Positions 33,438 through 46,135 are shown, counted from the stretch's first letter. The stretch is DNA of 64,000 nucleotides from Gordionus sp. m RMFG-2023 (GCF_954871325.1 NC_088775.1:63589561-63653560), one strand, 5' to 3'. Notes: generated by a model not told the origin, from the letters alone. Translations and numbers: made by a program.

Positions 33438-35862
33438 CAGTGGCCCCTACAACGGGGGGGGGGGTCCGAAGCAACTGCTTCAGTAAATTTGAGTGGGGGT
33501 ACTTTTTTTAAAAAAATTTTCTTTATTATTTAATTCTTTTACTGTTTTGTTACATCCATCATGATCTAGTGATTTTTAGTTTATAAATGTAATAATTAGA
33601 TTCCTCCCCCCACTTAATATTTAATTTAATATATATAGACGAAAATTTAGGTTGTTATCCGAGATTTCTTGTCATAAATTTTTTTCCAATTTTAAAATAT
33701 GCCTAAAAATATTAGCCAAAAAAAATACAAATGCCTAATTAAAAATTGCAAATCGCATAATATAAGAGATGATAAATGGATAGATCAGATTAGAAAAAGA
33801 CAGCTTAATTTTAACGATATAATGTATATACAACAAAATGAAGAAAGAAAAAGAAATTATATTCAAATCTATTATCATATAATAACATAAATATTCTCAT
33901 TGAAACCATGAAAAATATGGTTATAAAAAAAATTCAAAATGAGATTACAATTAGCAGGTGCTTTTCAATCATAGTTGATGGCACATATGATGTTTTGAAA
34001 CCAGAAACAATAGCTTTGATAGTAAGATATGTTGAAAATAGTGAGACGCCGAAGCTGAAAGACTGATTGACATATATTGTACGGGAAATACCACAGGTCT
34101 CGATATTAAGCATAATATAATATCCAAACTCGGCTCAATGAATTTACCCCTTGAATTTCTAGTTGGGCAAAGTTATGATGGCTCCTCAAACATAAGTGGA
34201 AGAATCAATGGTGTGCAGGCCTTGATTAGAGCAGAGGCGCCAAAGGCAGCTTTTATTTGGTGTTATTGTCATCGATTAAATTTAATCATTATTCAATTAT
34301 GCCAATCAATTAAAGAACTTCGAAATGTTCTAGGAATACTAGATGAGATTTATATCTATTTTAATGGTGTAAAAAGATATGAGGTACTCAAAAAATGTCA
34401 GTGTAATGATCTAACGATTTCTAGGCATCAAGAATACCACTCGATAATAGTACCTTATTTATTTAGATTTAAAATGTTTTTTTATTTAGAAGCTGGCTAT
34501 CGTCACATAAAGCTATTGTAAATTTTTTTCTATTTTATGATGTCTTGAGGGCAGCTTTTACAAATTTAAGGGATTCTGAAGATCCTGCCACTTCCACTAT
34601 GGCTAGTGCTATAGTCTTTAGAATAGAAAAATTTGATTTTATCTTATCACTTTGTGTTTTGGATAAAATTTTGTTAATAACAAGTTTGGCTTGTACAAAA
34701 TTGCAAACCATTTCGAAGGATATAGGGTTTGCAATAAATCAAATTCAATTGTCAAAAGATTGCTTGATTAATTTGAGAAGTATAATATAAATTATTGTCT
34801 TAATTATTTTTTAATCTAATAGATAATAACACTGAATTTTTGGATGATTTTTCAAAGGCACAAGATTTTATGAAGGAGAGAAATCTACCTTTTGATTTTG
34901 AAAGTTCTAGACTTCAAAAATTACAATCCAAAAAGGAGAGGTGTATATACTTTCATCATTAGATATAGAAATTTTTTTCAGCTTTAAAATAGGTGAGTTT
35001 TATGCTGTACTCGATTTAATTATTATAAAGTTTAACGAAAGATTTAATCATGATTCGATGAAATTTTTACATCAAACATCATTTTTTATGCCAAAGGGAA
35101 TGGCAGAAAAATCAATTATTAAAGAAGATATCGAGGATATCTGTTAATTTTACAATTTAAATTCAAGTCAAATTTTCGAAGAAATGTTGAAGTTTAGATA
35201 TATTTATAAGATGGCCAAAATATTACTCATGACCTAGAGGTTCAAGAATCGAAAGATTTGTCAGATTCTGAGAATTGTAAATTTATTTAATTAAAATATT
35301 TTTACCAATACATTATTTAGCTTCTTCTGATGATGATGATAATTCAGGGACTTACGATTCAGATTGGAAAACTATTCATTTATTTTACCTTATCGTCTAC
35401 TTTTAAATTTTTCTGCTTTCCCTAATTTAAGAATTTTATATAAATATTTATTAACCATTCCTATAATCTCATGTACTGCCGAAGTCATGAGTAAAATTAA
35501 ATTAATTAAAACAAGACTTCGTAGTACCATGAAAGATTCATTTCTCAATAATTTAACCATATTATCAATGGAAAAAAATTTATTTAAACAATTAAATATT
35601 GATGAAATTATAAATTCTTTCGCTTTCTCTTCCCCTAATTTATCTAAATTATTAATTTAAAAATAATAATTATAAAATATATATTTTTGCATTTTATTTA
35701 TATTTAATATTAAATATTGATGCAATAAAAATTATTTTTGAAATTTATGGGTGTCATAAAATAATTATCATTTTTTCAAGGTATGGAGGGGGGTACTTTT
35801 CAAGGGGGTACTTTTCAGGGGGGTATTCAGCTTCATTCGCTCAGAAAGTGTAGGGGCCACTG
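33438..35862 (+). mobile_element. hAT F: ZMYM1-like hAT transposon
   Basis: 2425 bp with a perfect 14-bp TIR CAGTGGCCCCTACA / TGTAGGGGCCACTG and a perfect 8-bp target duplication CATCCAAG (33430-33437 and 35863-35870). Both ends have G-rich subterminal repeats (GGGGGTACTTTT, three copies at the right end). It is inserted in the 3' part of Helitron-2. Confidence 0.95.
33699..35660 (+). pseudogene. hAT F transposase, decayed
   Basis: The N-terminal 63 codons include KYKCLIKNCKSHN (CX4C zinc-binding look). The catalytic part starts near 33905 (IIVDGTYDVLKPETIALIVR) and continues at 34138-34521 (LEFLVGQSYDGSSNISGRIN, WCYCHRLNLI). Middle pieces lie at 34545-34790 and 34941-35147. The C end (35364-35660) carries YLLTIPIISCTAEVMSKIKL, the dimerisation motif. 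No TTF domain is visible, so the N half is shortened against hAT A. Frames change near 34060 and between the pieces, some of which may be introns (GTATAATATAAATT near 34780; TTTTTTAATCTAATAG near 34821). Dead. Confidence 0.8.
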
Positions 35863-35870
35863 CATCCAAG

Positions 35871-36505
35871 ATCTTATAATTTTAAAAAAGTTTATCAAGC
35901 GCAGCTCAACACTTGATAATTTGTAAAAGATATTACCAAGTCAGGTGCAAGCTAATATTAATTTGAGGTTCCATGCCCAGTCCTATCCATTATAATTTTG
36001 AAAATTTTCTCCCGCCTCGGAGATAGTTAAATTTTTAATTGATTTATTATCACATGAAGGAGAAATATCTGATTTACCAATTAGTCTAATATGCAAAAAA
36101 ATACATATTCCGTATTAAGGGAAAGTGGGAAGGCCTGGGCAACCACTTATTAGAGAATCATGACAAATAAAATAAAAATAACCGACTCTTAGACTTTTTT
36201 GTAATATGATCAATTAAAATTATATCTAAAAAATAAATTGTTGTTTATTATATAGGGTTATTGTTGTTTTTCAGATAAATTTAATGTATGTCTTGCATTT
36301 TTGAAATTATTTGTCAAAGTATTTGCTAAGGGATATATATTTTTTTATGTTAAGTAAAAAAAAAATGCTGTCTATTTAAATTAAAAAATGCCATTAAACA
36401 CTAATGAAACTTATATGCAAATTATTTATATATTTTTTAAGATATTTTTTTTTATTGACATATAAATTTAGGATAATATTTTTAAAAATAATGAGGATTA
36501 ATTAT
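35871..36505. other. Helitron-2 3' region, non-coding
   Basis: Reversed match to 13700-14150 of Helitron-1 (for example ATATTACCAAGTCAGGTGCAAGC). No gene. Confidence 0.6.
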
Positions 36506-36509
36506 TATG

Positions 36510-36930
36510 TATTTGATAAAATTAAGAGCAAATCCTTGTTGACATTTTAATTTTTGATGGAAAAAGCGACAAAATAAATCTGGGCGGTCGTCTGGAGAGG
36601 AAATAATTAATGTATAATTTTATATCATTTAGGGTTGTAGATGAAAGTAATGACGGATTAACAAAGCAGTATACAAAACGCATTACGTCCTGATAAAGAT
36701 GATATGCCTATGCCTTGGAATACTGGTAAAAGAAGAACGCAAAACGATATTTCTGTCAATGTCAGCATTGGTATCCCCCGTAATGTACATTAGATTTAAA
36801 CATTCCTCTAAATATTCATGAAAGTTTTTCAGAGAATCGGATAAAGTAATATTTATATTAACTCCCAGTGAAGTGAATGATAGTACGGAATTAAATGCTT
36901 ATATTTGTTAAAAAATAGGCGGAGGTGGCA
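36510..36930 (-). pseudogene. Helitron-2 Rep-region remains
   Basis: The minus strand reads LYQ/QD-type remains of the same motif set as 13024-13660 (FVNPSLL..., CRFFHQKLK) and the SFTSLGVNIN block at about 36840-36890. It is more decayed than Helitron-1, and it lacks the inverted KYCYKGHD piece. Confidence 0.65.
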
Positions 36931-37109
36931 TAGGGATTGTGATAGTGGTGATAGAAATATCATTTGGAGAACTGGTAGAAAATAAAATAAAACATAAGAT
37001 AAAAAATAAATAAACCTCCAGATGAGTTCATTTCAAGCGTAGTTCTTTATTATTTTATCTACAGTAACTCTAGAACGGGTAAGGCGTTTGTTTAATTGTC
37101 ATTATTTTC

Positions 37110-37725
37110 TTTGCTTATCTTTAATAATAGATTCATCATGTTTTGTAGCAATGTGAGGGATTAGGGTTAGCCTACACAAATAAAGAAATCTAAACTATTG
37201 TTGAAATTAAACAAACATTAAAATAATGTAAACCAGTAGTAGATGCATATTTCTAGTAGTTGGAGAGCTATCATCAAAAAAATTTTTGGGGGGACCTATC
37301 AAGCCTATTATGATATTCTAAAGGCTTATTTTACATTTGTTCATTATTAATGGTTGATATATCAATATATGAACAATTATAAAGAGGAAATAAGATGGGG
37401 ATAGTTTTCTAAAGTAAAAAAAAAAATTCTTAAGTTAATTTTATAAGGTAGGATTAAAATAAAATACCATTCGGAGAAACCAATTGGCAAACTTAAAAAA
37501 AATAGGATCCTTGTGAATAGGTATAGAATAATTTAAATAATATATAAATACCGTAATATGTATTTTTTTTAGAATAAATAGAAAATCCTAAAAATAGAAA
37601 ACTCCGTTTAGTATTTTTTATTGAAAGAATAAAAAGGAGTATTGTTTAAGAATAAATATATAATTTAATTGATTAAAATAAAAATTGTAATATATATTGA
37701 TTTTTTGGAATAGATAAAAAATCCT
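37110..37725. other. AT-rich Helitron-2 interior
   Basis: No gene seen. AATAAATAGAAAATCCTA-type phrases recur near 37560 and 37710. Confidence 0.4.
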
Positions 37726-38370
37726 ATATAAAATTATTTATAATAAAAATAATGTACTATGTATATTTTTTTGAGCATTACACCAAATATTCAGCAGGGA
37801 TAATAGAGCAATGGTGGATCCGACAAAATGGTAAGCTTTTAAAAAAGTAGGATCCTTAAAAATTGTATTAATTTAGTAAAATATTAAAAATGTACTTTGT
37901 ATATATTTCAATTAGTTAGACAAAATATTCATCAGAGATAAAAGGGCATATTGTGCAGCCCGACAAAATGGATGGCTTTAAAAATACGTAAGATGCCTAA
38001 AATAATATAAATTTATTTAAATTATAAAAAAATATTCGATTTTTTGGAATAGATAATATATAAAATTATTTATAATAAAAATAATGTACTATGTATATTT
38101 TTTTGAGCATTACACAAAATATTAGCAGGGATAATAGAGCAATGGTGGATCCGACAAAAGGGTAAGCTTTTAAAAAAGTAGGATCCTTAAAAAATGTATT
38201 AATTTAATTAAATATTAAAAATGTACTTTGTATATTTTTCAGTTAGTTAGACAAAATATTCATCAGAGATAAAAGGGCATATTGTGCAGCCCGACAAAAT
38301 GGATAGCCTTAAAAATACGTAGGATGCTTAAAATAATATAAATTTATTTAAATTATAAAAAAGAAGTAGA
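37726..38370. repeat. Two-copy tandem duplication, period about 330 bp
   Basis: Unit 1 starts near 37728 and unit 2 near 38058 (AAAATTATTTATAATAAAAA, GGATAATAGAGCAATGGTGG, AAAGGGCATATTGTGCAGCC). The copies are about 95 percent alike by eye. Within each unit two halves resemble one another (CAGCAGGGATAATAG... and CATCAGAGATAAAAG...), so it grew from a unit of about 165 bp. Confidence 0.8.
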
Positions 38371-39200
38371 CTAAAAGGAAAAAATTGGTAATTTGAGTAA
38401 AAATTTTTAGATTAAATTTAAGATTTGGTATTTGTTAGGTAATAGAAAAAGAAAGCAGACGATTTGATAAATTGATAGAAGAGAAGGGAAAAAGCTGACA
38501 ATTTAGTTTAAGGTTAAAAAATAACATGATGAATGTAATGTTATTAAGGTTAATTAATTGTAAGGTAATTAAAAAATAAGACTAAAAAAGGGGGAAAAAA
38601 GAAGGTATAAATTATTATATTATAAAAATAATAAAAATTAAAAAGGAATTGATTAGGTTTTGAGAGTAGTGGTTAATAAATAATAGAGATAGGAAGAAAA
38701 GAATGAGATAATAAAATTTAGTGATAAATAAATTCACTAAGGGAGGGAAAAAAATAAAGAAAGAGTTATTTATAAGGATAGATTATAAGTAGTTTCGGAT
38801 AAAAATATTTGAATATACTTGGTTATCTTCTTAATTATTGGTTATGAAAGAAAAATATGAGTATAAAAAAATTGTGATGTAAGTACTGACAAAAATTGTG
38901 AGTATATTCAAAATAAATATATAAGTCGAGTATCTTGTAGAGGAAAATTACATTAATGTGTAATTGATAACATGAGATAAAAATTGATAAGGTAATCTAA
39001 AAAATAAAAAAAGGATTAAGTGAAATAAAAAGTTAGCCTGAATCTTGAGAAATGAAGAGAAATTGAAATTTGAATTATTTTTTTATTCACATCATTTATT
39101 TCATTCATATTCAAAAAGTTGAGGGAATATTATTTATATCAATTTAACATCATCCATTTTTCCGCAGAAGATTTTCCCAGCCCAAAAATATTTCCATCTG
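38371..39200. other. Purine-rich AT-rich stretch of Helitron-2
   Basis: A-rich on the plus strand, with many GAAAAAG and GATAAAAATTGA phrases. No reading frame. Nothing else supportable. Confidence 0.4.
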
Positions 39201-39329
39201 TTTGTATAAAATAAATAAATAAAATCAATAAATAAAAAAAATAAAAATAAATACGTACCGATGACATGACGTAGCGATGACATGACGTCACGATGACTTA
39301 GTGAGGACATCAGAAAATCATAATATAGA

Positions 39330-39687
39330 TGATGTGAGCTAAGCAACTGTTATTTTTCGCATTGACGTTACCATTATTTTTGAAATAATCAACTAACAAA
39401 TCGGCAGCTTCTATTAAGTTTGCTGCATTATTTTTTTTCGATTTGGAATTCCTCGAGAGTTGATATTATTATCTCAAATATATCTATTCCGGCGTGAGGA
39501 TGCGGGAACTCTATTATATATAGTAAAAAAATTTTGATCTTCCATTCAATATTTATAAATAAACAAAATTGTGCGGGAGAAATTTAAAAATTGCGGTAGA
39601 TTTTTGCCTGAGATTTCCAATTGCGGGAGTGAGTAAACTAATAAATTGCTGGAGCCTCCCGCTGATAGGGGGAGACAGGGCAACCAT
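39330..39687 (-). mobile_element. End fragment of a hAT D-like element
   Basis: The run TTGCGGGAGTGAG...GCCTCCCGCTGATAGGGGGAGACAGGGCAACCATG is the reverse of the left end of hAT D at 45719-45840 (CCCATCAGCGGGAGACTCCCGCAA). It shares the GCGGGAGAAATT and GCGGTAGATTTTT subterminal repeats. It stops at the Helitron-2 end. The other end was not found beyond Helitron-2. Confidence 0.6.
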
Positions 39688-39689
39688 GT

Positions 39690-40008
39690 TCATGAGTCGG
39701 TGAAACTATTTATTGACTATATTATGTTGTATTTGCAGCATGCAGCACTGGAATTTTATATATCAAGCAAGCAAAGAGATTTGGCATATGCTATGAATCT
39801 TTTGCATGCTATTATTAAGCCACAATTTTTAATATTAATTCAATGTGTTTATTTTTTATTTAATTATACATGTGATTTTAGCAAAATGCTACAAAAAATT
39901 GATTTGGATTTAGAGGTTTATTAATTCAATGTGTTTATTTTTTATTTAATTATACATGTGATTTTAGCAAAATGCTACAAAAAATTGATTTGGATTTAGA
40001 GGTTATGA
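39690..40008 (+). pseudogene. hAT (ZMYM1-like) fragment with a duplicated short exon
   Basis: After a TATTTGCAG acceptor (39739) the frame reads HAALEFYISSKQRDLAYAMN then LLHAIIKP, resembling the alpha-helical insertion region of ZMYM1-type hATs (a...lq.k..dl..A...i...). Then an 86-bp unit (first copy from about 39838, second to about 40008) containing TGTGATTTTAG|CAAAATGCTACAAAAAATTG ... GAG|GTT is present twice in tandem. Fragment only; the family assignment is tentative. Confidence 0.5.
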
Positions 40009-40009
40009 A

Positions 40010-40195
40010 ATTGACCCAGCAAGCCAGCCCAGCAGGCCGACCCAGTAAGCCAACCCGAGTCGGCTCAACAGGCCCAATGGGTCGGGCTGGGTCGTGGCCA
40101 ATTTTTCGACCCTGGCTCAGGGTTGGGCCAATTTTTACGACTTCGACTCGGAGTCGTGGTTGAAAAAAACCAACCATTTAACAACACTAATGCAT
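40010..40195. repeat. GACCCAGCAAGCC / GGGTCG module ending TTAACAACACTA
   Basis: Same type as 30175-30345: CCCAGCAAGCCAGCCCAGCAG, then GGGCTGGGTCGTGG, TTTTTACGACTTCGACTC, ending TTTAACAACACTA. Related to the ends of the foldback at 53942-58289. Confidence 0.6.
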
Positions 40196-41232
40196 ACAAA
40201 ATAAACTAGAATATAAATAATTAAAACAATACAAGATATTTCTAAAAATAATTTTTTAACACAAAATCTATTTATTACAGTATAAAATATTTTCGATTGC
40301 TGATAAAAAATTCTGTATCTAAAGAATTACAAGTGATAAAAAGGTTAAAACCACATATGGCAATATAATTCTTAGCAACTTACATTGACAAAAGGTCATG
40401 AAACTAATATAAGTCCCTGTTACCATTTTACACAATGTTTTATAGAATGGACCAATAAGGAAAAATTTATGGGCCTAACCAAATTATCAATTCTTGAAGA
40501 ATAGAATATAAACGACCAATCCAAATCAAAAAGCTATATGGTGGTTAGAGCTTCCTCTTAGTTGACATGATGAAAGCTAGATAAGTAATCGAGAAAATTA
40601 TTGTGAGATATTATATTTCCAAAAGATTATCTTCCATTTTTGATGAAATATAAACGACTACACAGTTGACCATTATTGCTTCTCTAAAATATGCTCTCAT
40701 CAGCTAGAGTAAAACTTAAATTACATAGCCACACAATAATAGATGCTGGTTTATTTGCAGTCATAGCCATGAAACTCACGATGGTAACTTATATCAGAAT
40801 TTATAATGTTAGATAAATTGATAAAACAAGAAAATTATTAGAAGAAATTATGCAAATATATTGAAGTCTTGAGTTGTTTATATGGCAAGGATGCCATATT
40901 AGAAACGAAACATTTTATAACTATAAAATAAGAGCCAGAGTGATATGATGAAATCAATTAAGATTTTATAAATTATTGTTGCACCACCTCTATTTGGTAT
41001 ATTATATATTAAATAGTAGTAGTTTTAATATCAAAAATATACTCGTATTAAAAATTTAACTCAAAACTATTATTCAAAGAAGAAAAAATAACTTTCCTGA
41101 ATACACGTAAAAAAAGAGAAGAAAATATCTAATATATTACATCCATTGCGGGATGAATAATAAAATATATTATTTTTAATAATATTATTTAATAAATAGA
41201 TGGCGTTATGAATGCAAATTGTATCTTATATT
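40196..41232. other. AT-rich spacer
   Basis: No reading frame above 60 codons and no clear repeat. Mixed-composition text at 40320-40980 could be decayed coding DNA, but I could not assign it. Confidence 0.35.
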
Positions 41233-41719
41233 CAGTGGCGTATCCAGGATTTCTTATGGGGAAATATTTTTTGGGGGCTTCGCCCCCAAACCACCTATAG
41301 CTGGCCTTCGGTCAGCTTTTTCCCGCCCTTCGGCCGGGTCTTATGTTTTAGCTATTCTATTAAATTATTCATAATTTAAAAATAATTATATTTCTATTTT
41401 TAACTATTATTTACTAATTCGTGCTTATGGATATTACAAGCCTATTTTTTATTATTTGAAGTTAGGTATATTATATTTAATAAAGTTTTTTTTAAATGTA
41501 AAGTTGAAATAAAGTTTAATGTCATTTTTTTATAAAATTTGCTTTAAAAACTAGCCTCAGCTTAAATTCTCATACAAAATAAGTAGAATATAATTTTTTT
41601 TATTGAAAATACTAATAGTAGTGTGTATAAAATATTGACTAGAAAATAATTTAAAAACAAGTATTTTTAACTTCTTATCAAATACAATATTATACAAAAA
41701 ATTTTATTAAATACTATTA

Positions 41720-42420
41720 TTATAATGTGATTTTTAATTTTCGTGGGAATGTTGCCAATTCATCAAGAATTTCATTTGTCGTTGGAACCAAATCTCTGTG
41801 GATATTTAACAGAGCTAACCCATTTAGCCGAGATTCGGAAGTAGTACTTCGTAAATATGTTTTCAACCTTCTCAAGTTGGAAAAGGTCCTTTCATTCGTA
41901 CATGTTGTAATAGGCAAGCATGCAAGAATATAAAACAACTTCAAAATATTAGGAAATTGAACCAAAGTTTATTTACACCGATTGAGCGCATCAATAGCAT
42001 GCTCGGGTAAAATAGCTAAACGTAGTAAATATTTATACCACAATTCGAATTCACTGATTAAATTTATTTCAGTATCAATATCATAGGAATAAAATTTTGC
42101 TAAATATTTAATTTTACCAATAGTGGCATTAGAAAACTGTTTTTTATCTAAAAATCGTACTTTTATTTCCGATAAAAAAGTACTAAGAATGGGATGTAAA
42201 TTGATATTTTATAATATTCTTCAGTTAAGCCAATATTTATTTTTCATATAAATAATTGCTTAGCTGCTAGACAAGGTTTAATTAGTGTTATATCATAAAA
42301 TTTAGCATTCGATTCAATGTCTAGATAAATATTATGAAAATTTTCATCAACATTCGTTCTTATTGTATCTACCTGTTCATATATATTTTCCGCCAAATCA
42401 ATAAACTGAACCAAATCTAA
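41720..42420 (-). pseudogene. hAT E transposase C-terminal part
   Basis: Minus strand: SYDIDTEINLISEFELWYKY, then RLAILPEHAIDALNRC (about 42100-41970), then ILACLPITTCTNERTFSNLR and RLKTYLRSTTSESRLNGLAL (to 41720). This is the very conserved C end of the widespread ZMYM1/52K-like hAT transposases. A stop and frame changes precede 41966. The N-terminal half is not recognisable, having been displaced by the long-TIR element. Confidence 0.85.
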
Positions 42421-42814
42421 ATTTGGTTTTTATAAATTTCTACAAAGTAGTGAGCTTTAGGAAAATAATTTATTGATGCAACTAACAGCAATGATAAACG
42501 CTGATTGATCAATTGAATTCAATAATGATATCGCTTCTGACGAGGCATTACTTTTTTTCCTGCTCAGCCTTACTTAATTTTTGTATTTCTATTTCTTCTG
42601 TTCTACAAAATGGAAGTAAAAATGTGAAATATTTAAAAAATTACAGATATTTATTAATAATGAAAGTATTATTAAAAATACTTATTAATTCTAACTCACT
42701 AATAATTTTGAATTTAATAAAATAATTATATATAATAATAAAATAAATTACCGTTTGATTTCAATCTCTTTGACTAAAAATTTTTCCATTTTATTAATAT
42801 TTTTGAATAATGTT

Positions 42815-44830
42815 AATGGGCCATTCCATATCAAATCGATCAAAAAAGGCACATTTTCGGCCGACCCCTTTTAAAATTGTTAAAAATTTCTGGAATTATT
42901 TAGATAGAGAAAGCCGTTTATTTTAGCTCGCTAACACACCTGGTTCCCGAGATATAGGGGTTCAAATGTGCAAAAAAGAGCCACTTTGGAATCTGTAAAA
43001 TTTTTAAAATGCTTATATCTCAAAAACTATTTATAGTAAAAAAATGTATAATATATCATATTGTAGATAAAAAAATCTCTAAAGGAATATCAGATAAATA
43101 ATAAAAATTGGTGCCAATTTGAGTCTTTAACTTCCGGTTTAACTATGTTGATTTACCTGTATTTTTAACAGGTAGAGCAAGTTTGTTTTCAAAATTCTTT
43201 TTTTGCTTTTTATTTAGGCACCTTTTATAAATATATATACGATGTCAAAACCTTGACGACGCTATCGACGTTTCCGAAATATACATTTTTACCAAAAATT
43301 GAAGAAAAAGTAGATAGCACTAATGGTTGAAAAATTTTATTCTTAAGGTAAATAAAAATATTGATACGGTTATAAGAAATGTGATAAAATTTTTCAGTTC
43401 TGCCCTCCCCTCCCTCTCCCACCATCCATAAGATGTTTTACATTTTTTAGATCTCTACTTTGCTACTATAGCGAATGACTTATTAGCTCGATAATGTATA
43501 ACAGCTGCGTAAAAACGAATATTTTATTAGGCATATTATCGATTATATTTTACAAAATAAACTGTTTAAAACGATCTCTCTTTCTGCATAATATTTTTAA
43601 CTCGTCGGTTCAGATTAATTTTAAATAATTCAACCCGTCTGCAGCTTATTATTTTATCGTCTGTCTACCAATAATATTCTGGATTTGGAGAGTGCAAAAA
43701 CATATATTCTAGGTGCAGATCAATTAAAATTTTATTCTATATCACAGATGGACGTACCAAATATTAAAATGTTGCAACCCATTTAATCTACAGAGACATG
43801 CTTATTATCGCTATAATCTAAGAAAGATTCTACCCTGGATGACCTAAAAAATTTAACATTCAATTTAGATATGTTAATATGCTCTTCATGCCTACAAAAA
43901 TTAGTAAACATTTCTTATACTTCAAATGACAATGTAGATATTGAATCTCCCCCTCATATAATTAATCAAGAGGCTATTAATAACATTAATATATCCCTGC
44001 AATCAAATGGGGAATCTCTCATTAAAAGAAAACGCTTATGTGAAAAGTATTATTCGAAGAAAAAAGTATCTAGAGTAAAAAAAAAGTTTTAACGACTAAA
44101 ATTATACCATTTTCTACATCAAAATATGAAAAATTCGATGAAATTCTAGATACCTTAATAATTAAAAAAATTATATGAAAGATATTTATTATTGGAAATT
44201 TGTTACATTATTAAGTGTCTAATGGGCATATGCCCCTGCTCCTCAGTTAATTAGTATTTTAATATAAAATCAAAATTTTTTAGCAAAAAAGTGAAAATAT
44301 CTGGTTAATTATAAGTTAGCAGCAAAATTTTAACCATAATCCGTAATTTCATAAAGCGCCATCTTATTTTTATCAATTTTTGGAGCCGATAGCGTCGCCA
44401 AGGTTTTGATATTGTATATATATTTAGCAAAGGTGTCTAAATAAAAAGCAATAAAAAAATTTAAAAACAAACTCACTATTTTGCTTAAAAATACAGGTAA
44501 AGCAAAATAGGTAAACAGGAAGTTAACGGCTCAAATTGGAGCCATTTTTTATTTTTTTTATTTTTTTAATAGCTCTTTGAGATTTATGTTACCTACAATT
44601 TGATATATTACATATTATTTTACTATAATTAGTTTTTGAGATATAAGCATTTTAAAAATTTTACAGATTCCAAAATGGCTCTTTTTTGCACCTTTGAGTC
44701 CCTATATCTCGGGAACCAGGTGTGCTAGCGAGCTAAAATAAACAGCTTTCACATTTTCTTAACTATCTAAATAATTCCAGAAATTTTTAACAATTTTAAA
44801 AGGGGTCGGCCGAATCGTGATCGATTTAGG
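42815..44830. mobile_element. DNA transposon with TIRs of about 440 bp
   Basis: The left arm (about 42835-43275) and right arm (about 44384-44827) are reverse complements at roughly 85 percent by eye. Shared landmarks: AAAGGGGTCGGCCGA, TATATCTCGGGAACCAGGTG, TTTTTGAGATATAAGCATTT and GATAGCGTCGcCAAGG. The left end, TTAATGGGCCATTCCATATC, carries the GGCCATTCCA terminus seen in many animal genomes. The right end lacks the last 15 or so bases. A TTAA lies at the left border; no right TTAA was confirmed. Only a short reading frame lies between the arms. Confidence 0.75.
43871..44092 (+). pseudogene. Short reading frame inside the long-TIR element
   Basis: 73 codons with CSSCLQKL near the start and a Lys/Arg-rich end (KRKRLCEKYYSKKKVSRVKK). 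Upstream DNA (43690-43870) also looks coding in shifted frames (LGADQLKFYS). It is probably the N-terminal remnant of that element's own protein. I do not recognise the family. Confidence 0.4.
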
Positions 44831-46135
44831 AAAAGAAAGTTTAGTAAAATTTATTTATAAAAAATAAGTTTTATGTTGAAAATATTCAAATATTTTTAAA
44901 ATTTTGTTTGGGGGGTGTGGGGGGGGGGGGGAGTAAAATTTTTATTTATTTATAAAAACAGTAAAATTTGCGATGGGGGGAGGGGGATTTCTTTTTCCCC
45001 CCATTGGTTACCCGCCTACTTATATTTATTAGCAAAACCATATATTAGTAAAATTTATTAAAATATTAACTGTTTTATATTATATAACTGTCAAATACGT
45101 CTGTAAAAGTGGCATTTTACCTAATATATTATGAACAATTTTATATAATAGAGTATTATAAACTATATGTCTACTTTTATAAAGAAATCTTTTATATTTA
45201 TTTCGACCTTTAAATATATATTTAGGAAGAGGCATAATAATTAAATTTAAAAATGAATAATATAGTTGATTAGTGATTTTAAACTCGATTAATTACAATA
45301 TTAAATTTGTTAATTTTCAATTAATAAATTATTATATTTAATTAATTAGGGTTATATAATAATTTAAAAAGTCAATTAAGCTTCAACTGTTAATGCTAAT
45401 ATTTAATTTGTGATATTGATATTCTATTTTTAATACAGAATTTGATTGAAAAGCTAACATAGTGAAAATATATTTTATATGTATTAATTTAATCTAATAA
45501 TTAAAATAGTATTCATTTAATTCAAATTTAGATAGTCTTATTAATTTTTAAATAATAAAATTAAATCTATATATTACTTAATAGAATTATAAAAGAAATC
45601 GCTCAGGGGGCTACAAAAAAATTTATTTTTATTTCAAAGGGATATTAAGGAGCCATTAAAAAAAAACTTTTTGCTTCAGGGGGCTATTCAAATTTTTAGG
45701 AGGCTCGAGCCCCTGCGCCAGGGTTGTCATGTTTCCCCCATCAGCGGGAGACTCCCGCAATTTTTTAGTTTACACGCAGACATCCATCTCTCTCCCGCAA
45801 AACTACCGCAATTAGAAATCTCCCGCAAAAATCTACAGCAATTTTTTAATTTCTCCCGAATTTTTTTTAAAAGGTTTTTAACGTTTTTAATATATAAATA
45901 ATAATTTTGAGAGACAGTAATTGATTATTTTTATATTTTTAAAATAAATTTTAAATATTTATTCGAAAAACATGTCTAGTTTGTAAATTTCTTTCTATCT
46001 TGTTTTATTTTTATCCAATAATAAATCAACATCATTTCATTCATCAGTACAAAGGAGTATATCAACATCGATTGCAATACAAAAATATTCTCCAAAAATA
46101 ATAAATAATACATATGCAACTACAGTTGCGAAATT

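Larger units (their letters stand above)
33335..39329 (-). mobile_element. Helitron-2 (degenerate, holds hAT F)
   Basis: 5995 bp on the minus strand. The 5' end is TCTATATTATG (39329 downward) and the 3' end is hairpin CGTCATTTTTGACAGG, then CTTTTTACTAG (33335). It is flanked by A and T as expected. The 5' 90 bp (CATGACGTCACGATGACTTA region, repeats of ATGACATGACGT) and the 3' 3.8 kb, less hAT F, match Helitron-1. It carries the same Rep remains (about 36510-36930). The middle differs: 37100-39200 holds a tandem duplication and AT-rich DNA not seen in Helitron-1. Confidence 0.85.

Noticed and set aside
39646-39924. One 92-codon protein across 39646-39924
   Set aside because: The first 30 codons are the hAT D end in reverse and the last 20 cross an apparent intron. 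Only the middle (about 39740-39830) looks like real hAT coding sequence.
40196-41232. A decayed host gene in the less AT-rich text at 40.3-41.0 kb
   Set aside because: No conserved motif, no frame above 60 codons and no splice pattern.
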